Assembly: GCA_900545525.1 (NCBI GenBank)
Contig: UQZX01000023.1
Coordinates: forward strand, 1 to 46,287
Reading direction: 5' to 3'
DNA length: 46,287 nucleotides
From: an uncultured Prevotella sp.
GTDB lineage: Bacteria; Bacteroidota; Bacteroidia; Bacteroidales; Bacteroidaceae
The notes beneath the pieces are model-generated. The model did not search any database, had not been told where the DNA came from, and saw only the letters and a program-made list of their open reading frames with translations. The position numbers and the translations under genes are program-made. Positions 1 through 6,206 of the stretch are shown in pieces; the stretch's first letter is position 1, and the number at the start of each line of letters is the position of its first letter.

Positions 1-544
1 ATATTGCACGGTACATCGTCATCTGGTCGTTGCCGTATCGTCTGAAGCCGCTGTGGTCGCTTGTCTGCGCGTATGCCCAAGTCTGGTGGAACAACACTTT
101 TGTATAAGAAGGAACGCGCGCGCGTATATATGCCACGAGTTCCGGAAGAAGCGAGAACGAGTCATAGTTTCCCGAATCATAACTCGCCTGCTGTACGGTG
201 ACAACATCCCACAGCTCCTCGCGCAGCGCCTCGTCCAGCCGCTTGTTGTCCGTCTGCACCCTTACGCCGTCCGTGCCGATTTTCCTGTACTCGTATGCCG
301 GAGCATCATTGCGGGCGTTGTCTGCGTGCCTGCTTATGGGGCATCCTCCTATATATAGGTTTCCTATTATACATTTCTCGCCGTCGGCATCTGCAAGGTC
401 CCATAGATACTGCTCTACAGCGTCACGTGAGAAGCTGTTGCCGACAGCCAGTATTTTCACCACCTTCTCTTGCGCCGTTGCCGATACCGCCGATACTGTT
501 ATCATGACGGCAATCATTGTTTTCCGTAAAAAGCTTGTTTTCAT
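1..544 (-). CDS. Secreted SGNH-like DUF4886 protein, 3' part cut by window edge
   Basis: Reading the minus strand from the ATG at 542-544 gives 181 residues with no stop before the window edge, so the C-terminus is missing. Residues 1-24 form a signal peptide ending A-T-A-Q. The mature protein starts with K-I-L-A-V-G-N-S-F-S, the G-N-S-F-S block found at the start of DUF4886 proteins of the SGNH hydrolase superfamily. The Ser in that block would be the nucleophile of an esterase, but the Asp/His end is outside the window. A -7 promoter box lies 26 nt upstream. It is divergent from the three-module binding protein, so it may belong to the same glycan locus, perhaps as a deacetylase. The family call rests on the N-terminal block and general layout; the substrate is unknown. 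Confidence 0.75.
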   Translation of the reverse strand, partial: MKTSFLRKTMIAVMITVSAVSATAQEKVVKILAVGNSFSRDAVEQYLWDLADADGEKCIIGNLYIGGCPISRHADNARNDAPAYEYRKIGTDGVRVQTDNKRLDEALREELWDVVTVQQASYDSGNYDSFSLLPELVAYIRARVPSYTKVLFHQTWAYAQTSDHSGFRRYGNDQMTMYRAI

Positions 545-569
545 TGTGTTTTTGTTTTATTGTTCAATA

Positions 570-577
570 CAAAAGTA
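570..577 (-). promoter_or_regulatory. -7 box of the DUF4886 gene promoter
   Basis: On the minus strand this reads TACTTTTG, a full match to the Bacteroidetes -7 consensus TAnnTTTG. It lies 26 nt before the ATG at 544. No TTTG -33 box is seen 19-21 nt further upstream. Confidence 0.5.
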
Positions 578-638
578 TTGATAAGTTTCATATAAGTAAT
601 ACTTTTATAGCGTTAAAATGGTGTATAAGAGCAAAATA

Positions 639-703
639 GGTAAAATAGTATCAGTGTCTGCTAATTTAATATTATATATTGTGTCAGGAAAATACGAATT
701 TTG
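639..703 (+). promoter_or_regulatory. Operator and promoter P1 (binding-protein gene)
   Basis: Half-site 1 is GGTAAAATAGTATCA at 639-653. A weaker half-site 2 in direct orientation is at 660-673 (GCTAATTTAATATT). The -7 box GAATTTTG is at 696-703, one mismatch from TAnnTTTG. The same arrangement, with half-site 1 starting exactly 57 nt before the -7 box, occurs at 3429-3493 and 5367-5431. An additional half-site-like AGCAAAATA lies at 630-638. There is no TTTG at -33, which fits an activator-dependent promoter. The ATG of the served gene is at 743. Confidence 0.7.
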
Positions 704-742
704 CAGATATAAAATAAATCCAATAACTAAAACCATTAAATT

Positions 743-2104
743 ATGAAAAAAACTACTTTTATTCTTTCACTTTTGCTGATGGCTGTAATGAATGCTTCAG
801 CAGAGGTTATCACTGTATGGGAAGGAAACCAGGCAGGTAATCTTACTTTCTTCAGCGGTGAAGACACTTATAATGCTCTTATGGGCGACGGTGCGGGGCA
901 GGCCAATCTCTCTGCCGGCGACAAAATTGATATTTATTATGCAGGTGCTGTTGAGGGAAGCAAGTTGTGGTTGCAGGACAATGAATGGAATACCTATCCC
1001 GCTTCCGTGACAGGTGCAAATGTTGATTTGCTTGCTGCGGGCGACGGCGTTTTCACAGTTAATGTTTCTCAGGAGTTTGTAGATGCAATTAAAGTCAAAG
1101 GCTTGCGTCTGCGCCGTGGCGGTGAGGCTGTATACTCTTTTACCAAGGTTAATGTTGTCAAGGGCGATGATGTTCCAGGAGGCGGCGACGAGCCTGGAAC
1201 CGGTGGCGACGTAAGTTCCAACATTGTTGTATGGGAGGGCTCTTTGGCTTCGAATCTCCGTTTCACTCCCGAGTCGGGCAGCTTTCTTGACAATTACAAC
1301 AAGCTTGTAGGCGATGCAGAAGGTCAGGCAAATCTTTCAGCAGGAGACAAGATAAAGTTCTATTACACCGGTGCCGCAGCCGACGATCAGGTGTGGTTCC
1401 AGGATATGGAGTGGAACAATATAATGGCTATCGACATGAACTCACCTACAATCGAAGCCGGTGACGGAAGTTATGAGTTCATGGTAAATGTTGCTGCCGT
1501 AGAAGCAATAAAGCAGAAGGGTATAATGCTGCGCCGTCCGAGCAGTTCATCATATACCTTTACAAAGGTTGAAGTTATAAAAGCGCAGATAGGTGATGAC
1601 GTCATTGTTCCGGATGCATCGGAGACAATAGTATGGAGTGGCTCAGCTACAGGAAGCACATCGGTAGATTTCCGCTACGACCCCAACCGTTCGGCACTTC
1701 TTGGTGCAGACCTCCAGCCCGGCAAGTTCATAAAAGTATATATGAGTGATGTAGAAGAAGGTGACCAGATTTATATAAAGGAGACTGCTTCGTGGGAATG
1801 TCTTAATACACAGACCACAATGACAGCGGGCACACAAGTGTTCAGCATGGAACTTACGGAAGACATCATAAATAAGATAAAGACCTCAGGCATGATTATC
1901 CAGCGTCAGGGCAACGGCACCACATACGACTTCGAGATACGTTATGTAACTGTTGCAAACACCGGAACAACAGGTCTCGGCTCTATCGTGGGCAGACCCG
2001 CTTCGTCCGACAACGATGCTGTTTACAACCTGTGCGGTCAGCGTGTAAGTGCTTCCCATAAGGGGCTTGTCATAAAGAACGGCAGAAAATATATTAATAG
2101 ATGA
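743..2104 (+). CDS. Secreted protein with three carbohydrate-binding-like modules
   Basis: A 453-residue secreted protein with a signal peptide (residues 1-20) and no recognisable catalytic domain. It is built of three similar modules of about 120 residues: roughly 22-140, 157-290 and 297-415. Each runs V-x-W-x-G near the start, then A-G-D-K-I in the first two, an aromatic-rich W-x-Q-x-x-E-W stretch, and a final strand pair around I-K-x-x-G-x-x-L/I-R-R. The last 28 residues form a tail (V-Y-N-L-x-G-Q-R-V ... K-N-G-R-K) like those on many Prevotella secreted proteins, and a similar tail ends the GH5 at 3517. The modules resemble the two N-terminal modules of that GH5, so a glycan-binding role at the cell surface is the best inference. 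Promoter P1 ties it to the same regulon. No family name can be given with confidence. Confidence 0.8.
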   Translation: MKKTTFILSLLLMAVMNASAEVITVWEGNQAGNLTFFSGEDTYNALMGDGAGQANLSAGDKIDIYYAGAVEGSKLWLQDNEWNTYPASVTGANVDLLAAGDGVFTVNVSQEFVDAIKVKGLRLRRGGEAVYSFTKVNVVKGDDVPGGGDEPGTGGDVSSNIVVWEGSLASNLRFTPESGSFLDNYNKLVGDAEGQANLSAGDKIKFYYTGAAADDQVWFQDMEWNNIMAIDMNSPTIEAGDGSYEFMVNVAAVEAIKQKGIMLRRPSSSSYTFTKVEVIKAQIGDDVIVPDASETIVWSGSATGSTSVDFRYDPNRSALLGADLQPGKFIKVYMSDVEEGDQIYIKETASWECLNTQTTMTAGTQVFSMELTEDIINKIKTSGMIIQRQGNGTTYDFEIRYVTVANTGTTGLGSIVGRPASSDNDAVYNLCGQRVSASHKGLVIKNGRKYINR

Positions 2105-2191
2105 GTTAGTTGATTAGTTGATTTGTTTCGGGTTGTACAGTTACCCTATAACTTACAAACGAATATTCTTTTAAAAAATCAGGATGACACC

Positions 2192-2243
2192 AGGCGTCCT
2201 TTAACATGCCGCAGCCTTTCCAGCGGTCTGTTAAAGGACGCCT
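2192..2243. terminator. Long inverted repeat, possible terminator after the binding-protein gene
   Basis: A perfect 15-bp inverted repeat (2192-2206 with 2229-2243, AGGCGTCCTTTAACA and its complement) encloses a 22-nt loop. The arm can be extended with gaps by ATGACA/TGTCAT at about 2184 and 2248. It lies 88 nt after the stop at 2104, between two convergent genes. The T-run after it is weak (TTTCTTGT), and its right arm looks like a degenerate copy of the 22-bp unit at 2313-2400. It could therefore be part of that repeat rather than a dedicated terminator. Confidence 0.45.
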
Positions 2244-2312
2244 TTCTTGTCATTGTGGCTGTTTTTGCATGTTATTGATATACAACACTTTGCATAACTG
2301 TTTCATGGCGCG

Positions 2313-2400
2313 TTGCAAAAGACCGTCTTTCAGGCTCCAATATGCCGCCTTTCAGACGCTGAAAGGGCACCTTTCGCAGTCCGAAAGGTGCCCTTTTGCA
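2313..2400. repeat. 22-bp tandem palindromic array A (4 units)
   Basis: Four units of exactly 22 nt start at 2313, 2335, 2357 and 2379. Each has an A-rich block (AAA/AAAA) near positions 5-8 and a TTT/TTTT block near 16-19, so each unit is an imperfect palindrome. Units 3 and 4 are also inverted relative to each other: 2362-2376 pairs perfectly with 2382-2396 (15 bp, 5-nt loop). That makes a very strong hairpin that could end transcription of both convergent genes. More degenerate units may extend back to about 2229. Arrays with the same period are at 14644-14731 and 30133-30286. The intergenic stretch 2105-2424 holds nothing else. Confidence 0.75.
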
Positions 2401-2424
2401 AAATGCCCGTTCTTCTTGATGATA

Positions 2425-3306
2425 TCAAAGTATTATCCGTGTCTTCCTTACCTGTTCTCTAAACTCCGACGGTGAGCATCCTTTTCTGTCCTTGAATATG
2501 CGGTTGAAGTTGCTCAGGTTGTTGAAACCGCAGAAGAAACTTATGTTTGCTATGCTCTCGCTTGTGTCGAGCAACAGCCTTGCCGCATTTCCAAGGCGTA
2601 TGTTTATAAGATATTCGCGCAGCGTGTTTCCCGTGTGCAGCTTGAAGAAGCGGCTGAATGCGCTTGTGCTCATTCCTGCAAGGTCGGCAAGCGTTCCTAA
2701 CCGTATGTCGTCCATATAGTGATCATGTATATATGTCTTGACTTTAAGTATCCGCTTGCTGTCGTCATGTATGTCCACCTTTGCATAGCTGCTTGTCGCC
2801 AGTGTGCGTGCCCCCTTGCATTGTGACAGGTCGTAGAGTATGCCCATAAACTGGCTTACAGCCCAGAAACTGTCGTTCAGCTTGCTGAGCTGCGTCAGCC
2901 TCGGATATACCTGTATTATTGCCTCCATGGGAAAAGCCAGCCCTTTCTGTGCCACCTCCATCATCTTGCGTATGCTGCCGAACGGGTTGCGTGCAAGAAA
3001 TCCCTCGTCCATCTTCCAGTGAAACTGTATCGTTATCTCGTGTATGTTCTCACTCGTGCATGTGTTCTGTTCCCATACGTGCTCCAGGTCCTGACTGGTT
3101 ATGAGCACAAGGTCGTAGTCTCCGATTACCTCGCTGTGGTCTCCCACTATCCTCCTTACCCCTGCGGCGTGCTCTATGAAGTTCAGCTCAAACGCGGCAT
3201 GGTTGTGTATAGGGTAACTGAACATCATCTTGCACCTGTCGGCGATGTACAGGGAGTCCTCATCCTGAAGCGGGGTTATTTCGTGTAATATCCGTGTTTC
3301 CTTCAT
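2425..3306 (-). CDS. AraC-family transcriptional regulator
   Basis: A 293-residue regulator. The N-terminal half is a cupin-like sensor (H-N-H near residue 30, then the repeated G-D-x-x-x-V-I-G-D-Y-D-L strand pattern). The C-terminal ~100 residues are an AraC/XylS double helix-turn-helix: L-x-x-L-A-x-x-A-G-M-S-x-S-x-F-S-R-x-F-K for the first, and I-A-N-I-S-F-F-C-G-F-N-N-L-S-N-F-N-R-x-F-K for the second, with the usual G-x-S-P-S-E-F-R end. The frame is open to 3444, but a -7 box at 3341-3348 lies inside that extension, so the ATG at 3304-3306 is chosen. It sits between promoters P1 and P2 and is divergent from the P2-driven GH5. It is the only regulator in the PUL (no HTCS or SusR), so it is the natural candidate to bind the shared operator. 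Confidence 0.92.
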   Translation of the reverse strand: MKETRILHEITPLQDEDSLYIADRCKMMFSYPIHNHAAFELNFIEHAAGVRRIVGDHSEVIGDYDLVLITSQDLEHVWEQNTCTSENIHEITIQFHWKMDEGFLARNPFGSIRKMMEVAQKGLAFPMEAIIQVYPRLTQLSKLNDSFWAVSQFMGILYDLSQCKGARTLATSSYAKVDIHDDSKRILKVKTYIHDHYMDDIRLGTLADLAGMSTSAFSRFFKLHTGNTLREYLINIRLGNAARLLLDTSESIANISFFCGFNNLSNFNRIFKDRKGCSPSEFREQVRKTRIIL

Positions 3307-3340
3307 GGTGTATGCTTTTTCACAATGTGTTATGTATGCA

Positions 3341-3371
3341 CAAAGATACGAAAAAACACAAAAACGGCAAT
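3341..3371 (-). promoter_or_regulatory. Promoter of the AraC-family gene
   Basis: On the minus strand, TATCTTTG (3341-3348) matches the -7 consensus TAnnTTTG. ATTG (3368-3371) lies 19 nt upstream, one mismatch from the -33 box TTTG. The predicted transcript start leaves a leader of about 25-30 nt before the ATG at 3306, which decides that start. Unlike P1-P3, this promoter has a near-normal -33 element, as expected for a basally expressed regulator. Confidence 0.65.
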
Positions 3372-3428
3372 AAAACTTTGCTTTTTTTGCTTCTTGCCTA
3401 TGTTTATATGCCTTCCTGTATGCAGATA

Positions 3429-3493
3429 GGCAAAATAGTATCACAATGCGGCAAAATAATACAGTATTATGTGATATAAGATATTTATTTTTG
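3429..3493 (+). promoter_or_regulatory. Operator and promoter P2 (GH5 gene)
   Basis: Half-site 1 is GGCAAAATAGTATCA (3429-3443). Half-site 2 is GGCAAAATAATACA (3450-3463), a clear direct repeat 21 bp on, or two helical turns. The -7 box TATTTTTG (3486-3493) starts 57 nt after the start of half-site 1. Half-site 2 covers the position of the missing -33 box, as in activators that contact RNA polymerase directly. Two direct half-sites about two turns apart is the usual layout for AraC-family proteins. Confidence 0.75.
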
Positions 3494-3516
3494 CAATATA
3501 ACTTAATAAAACGGAT

Positions 3517-5364
3517 ATGACCAAGAATTTAATACTCTCGTTAATGCTCGCGATATGCGCTTTCACGACGTGCCGGGCAGAAGAAAATGTTGTTTACAGC
3601 GGTCCGGCGGCAGTCTCCGGCTGGAATGGTGTGGATCTGTCAGCCGGTGTTTTTGCCGATGCCGGTGCGGGCGACGTGGTGCGTGTCTATGCCTCCGGCT
3701 TTCTGGGAGCAGACAATAGCGGCACTGCCGGCTTCCGGTCTTCCGGCTCAGCCCTGTTTGCCGACGAGACGGAGTTTAAGGTTTACGGCGACTTCACCCT
3801 GATTGTTTCCCCTTCGGTATTGTCCCGGTTGCGTTCCGGCGGACTTACGGTTACGGGCTATAACTATACCATAGACAAGATAACGCTTGAGAAGGATCCT
3901 AAGAACAAGGTGCTTTTCAGCGGCAGCGTCGCTATCGGCTACTATACGCCGACCATTTCCGTTCCCAAGTTCCAGTTCATGACTGCGAAGACAGGAGATG
4001 TCATAAAAGTATCGGTGAGCAACGTTACCTCCGATTCGCGCGGCTGTCTTCAGAACAGCGGGTGGAGCGAGCTTAAGCCCGGCTACAGCGGCTTTGAGAT
4101 GACCGGCGACTACAGCATGGTTATTGACGAGAGCGTCCTTTCGCAGCTTCGTGACGGCGTTCTGCGTGTCCGCGGGGCATATCACACGGTCAACAAAGTC
4201 ACCCTTTACTGTCCTTCCGCCGGCTATGATGTCGTTCCCGGCGAAAGGCGCGAGGCAGTCATGATGTTCGGGCTGAACGAGTCGGGAGGCGAGTTCGCAG
4301 GAGTATATCCCGGTGTCGACGGCACCCACTACGGCTATCCAAACTATGACGACCTTGCCTATGCGCGCAGGAAAGGCTTCGGCATAATCCGCCTTCCTTT
4401 CCGTTGGGAGCGCGTCCAGCGCCCCCTTGGCTCATCATCACTGATAAAGAGCGAGACCGACAAGATAAAGCAGGTGCTTGACTGGGCATCTGAATTCGGG
4501 CTTAAGGTTGTCTTCGACATGCACAATTTCGGGCGTTACTGTACCTACTGCAACGGCTACAGCTCTGCAAACAACGTATATGCCGTGATAGGAGAGGCGT
4601 CGTGCACGCCCGACCACTTCTGCGACGTATGGCGCATGCTTGCCCGCGAGTTCAGGGACTACGAATGTATCTGGGGATATGAGATAATGAACGAGCCGTA
4701 TGCAATGCTCTCCTCCATGCCATGGTTCGACATTGCCCAGGCGGCGATATACGCAATACGCGAAGAAGACATGTCCACCCCGATTGTCATCGACGGCGAC
4801 CAGTTTGCCACGGCGCGCAACTGGGTCTATTACAGCGACAACCTGCGCAACCTCAACGACCCTGCCGACAACCTGATATTCTCCGCCCACTGCTATTTTG
4901 ACAAAGACTCCTCGGGAGAGTACAAGGACAGCTATGACAACTCCGGAGCCAACGCACAGACCGGTGTCACGCGTGTAAAGCCGTTTGTCGACTGGTGCAA
5001 CAAATACGGGAAGCGCGGATTTGTGGGCGAATACGGCATTCCCGACGACGACACGCGTTGGAACACCGTTCTTGACAACACCCTTTCCTATCTCAAAGAA
5101 AACGGCATGGGCGGAACCTACTGGTCTGCCGGACACCGCTGGGGCGACTACAAGCTGGCTGTCCATCCCACGGACAATTACACCAAGGACCGTCCGCAGA
5201 TGTCCGTGCTCGTCAAGTATCAGAGTGTCGGGACGGGCATACTGCAACTTGAGACGCCTGCCGCTCGTGCAGACACCGGTGCATGGTACACACTTCAGGG
5301 CATGAGGGTTGAAAATCCCGGACACGGCATATTCATCCATAAAGGCAGGAAGATTGTGCGATAA
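3517..5364 (+). CDS. Secreted GH5 endo-glycanase with two N-terminal modules
   Basis: A 615-residue secreted enzyme: signal peptide 1-21, two binding-like modules (about 23-124 and 129-240), a GH5 (beta/alpha)8 catalytic domain (about 250-575) and a C-terminal tail of about 30 residues (W-Y-T-L-Q-G-M-R-V ... K-G-R-K). The catalytic acid/base is Glu393 in I-M-N-E-P and the nucleophile is Glu505 in F-V-G-E-Y-G. R-L-P-F-R-W-E-R and D-M-H-N-F are further GH5 marks. The domain looks like GH5 subfamily 5 (fungal EGII type), whose members cut beta-1,4-glucan and sometimes glucomannan; the subfamily is inferred by eye. The modules resemble those of the protein at 743. The tail suggests export by the type IX system encoded downstream. 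It has its own promoter P2, and P3 follows 60 nt after its stop, so it may be transcribed alone. Confidence 0.92.
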   Translation: MTKNLILSLMLAICAFTTCRAEENVVYSGPAAVSGWNGVDLSAGVFADAGAGDVVRVYASGFLGADNSGTAGFRSSGSALFADETEFKVYGDFTLIVSPSVLSRLRSGGLTVTGYNYTIDKITLEKDPKNKVLFSGSVAIGYYTPTISVPKFQFMTAKTGDVIKVSVSNVTSDSRGCLQNSGWSELKPGYSGFEMTGDYSMVIDESVLSQLRDGVLRVRGAYHTVNKVTLYCPSAGYDVVPGERREAVMMFGLNESGGEFAGVYPGVDGTHYGYPNYDDLAYARRKGFGIIRLPFRWERVQRPLGSSSLIKSETDKIKQVLDWASEFGLKVVFDMHNFGRYCTYCNGYSSANNVYAVIGEASCTPDHFCDVWRMLAREFRDYECIWGYEIMNEPYAMLSSMPWFDIAQAAIYAIREEDMSTPIVIDGDQFATARNWVYYSDNLRNLNDPADNLIFSAHCYFDKDSSGEYKDSYDNSGANAQTGVTRVKPFVDWCNKYGKRGFVGEYGIPDDDTRWNTVLDNTLSYLKENGMGGTYWSAGHRWGDYKLAVHPTDNYTKDRPQMSVLVKYQSVGTGILQLETPAARADTGAWYTLQGMRVENPGHGIFIHKGRKIVR

Positions 5365-5366
5365 TT

Positions 5367-5431
5367 GGCAAGAAAGTATCATTATCGGATAAAAATGTAC
5401 AAAGGCAAATAAATACTAATTCGTATCTTTG
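5367..5431 (+). promoter_or_regulatory. Operator and promoter P3 (main PUL operon)
   Basis: Half-site 1 is GGCAAGAAAGTATCA (5367-5381), matching the P2 site at 13 of 15 positions. Half-site 2 is GATAAAAATGTACA (5388-5401). The -7 box TATCTTTG is at 5424-5431, again 57 nt from the start of half-site 1. No -33 TTTG is present. The site begins 3 nt after the GH5 stop. It should drive the SGNH-SusC-SusD operon. Its -7 box overlaps a possible ATG at 5429, which rules that codon out as the start of the SGNH gene. Confidence 0.75.
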
Positions 5432-5455
5432 CATCATATACAAACCTTAATAATA

Positions 5456-6199
5456 ATGATGTCACGACTATCAAACATAATCCTTTCGCTTGTGCTGCCG
5501 CTGCTGCTTGCCGTCGGCGCGAATGCCCAGAAGCGCATCGTTGTGCTCGGCTCGTCCACTGCCGCAGGTGCCGGTGTAAGCTCGCCCGACAAGGCATGGA
5601 CAGCCCGCGTGTCGGCATGGCTCGAAGAAAACAGTCCGGGCAGCACGCTGGTAAATCTTGCAAAGGGAGGATATACCACGTGCCGGATAATGCCGACGGG
5701 CACGCCCTGCTATCAGGCACGCGAACATCTGCTTTGCACAGATACCCTGCGGAACATTGACAAGGCGTTGTCGCTCCATCCGGACATAATCATTATCAAC
5801 ATGCCGACAAACGACACGTCGCACGGCATAGACGTGAAGACGCAGATGAAGCATTTCCGCATAATCGTTGACAAGGCGCGCAAGGCTGGCGTGGAGGTGT
5901 TCATTACAACGTCGCAGCCCCACAACTTCGGCGAAAAATATCAGCCGCCGTATGTCGGGGACAATAAGCCCGATGCCTCAAAACAGCATTACCGCAACTG
6001 GTTCGGCGAACTGTCGCGGAAGATAAGATACAGATATGGCAGCCATGCCATTGACTTCTATACGAACATAGCCACCCCCGACGGACTGGGATTCATATCT
6101 CCGGTATACGATTCGGGCGACGGCGTGCATCTCAACGATGTGGCGCATTATATCTTTGCAAGGCGTGTGACAGATAAATTAATATATTCTATAAAATGA
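5456..6199 (+). CDS. Secreted SGNH/GDSL esterase
   Basis: A 247-residue protein with a signal peptide ending A-N-A-Q (about residue 26). Block I of the SGNH fold is V-L-G-S-S-T-A-A-G (about residues 30-38), with Ser at the nucleophile position. The Asn block is N-M-P-T-N-D-T, and the final Asp-His pair is D-G-V-H-L-N-D. This is the GDSL-lipase family architecture of bacterial carbohydrate O-acetylesterases. A role in removing acetyl groups from mannan is inferred from context. The start at 5456 is preferred because the upstream in-frame ATG (5429) overlaps the -7 box. It is the first gene of the main operon and ends 7 nt before the susC-like gene. Confidence 0.85.
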   Translation: MMSRLSNIILSLVLPLLLAVGANAQKRIVVLGSSTAAGAGVSSPDKAWTARVSAWLEENSPGSTLVNLAKGGYTTCRIMPTGTPCYQAREHLLCTDTLRNIDKALSLHPDIIIINMPTNDTSHGIDVKTQMKHFRIIVDKARKAGVEVFITTSQPHNFGEKYQPPYVGDNKPDASKQHYRNWFGELSRKIRYRYGSHAIDFYTNIATPDGLGFISPVYDSGDGVHLNDVAHYIFARRVTDKLIYSIK

Positions 6200-6206
6200 A
6201 AAACCT

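Noticed and set aside
2313..2400. Array A (and arrays B and C) as a CRISPR
   Set aside because: Units are directly adjacent with no unique spacers, repeats are degenerate, and no cas genes are in the window.
2206..2475. Plus-strand ORF of 89 codons
   Set aside because: It runs through array A and into the AraC gene on the other strand; the peptide repeats follow the DNA repeat period.
3307..3444. Longer start for the AraC-family regulator at 3444
   Set aside because: A -7 box and near -33 box (3341-3371) lie within the extension, and the extra residues are not regulator-like.
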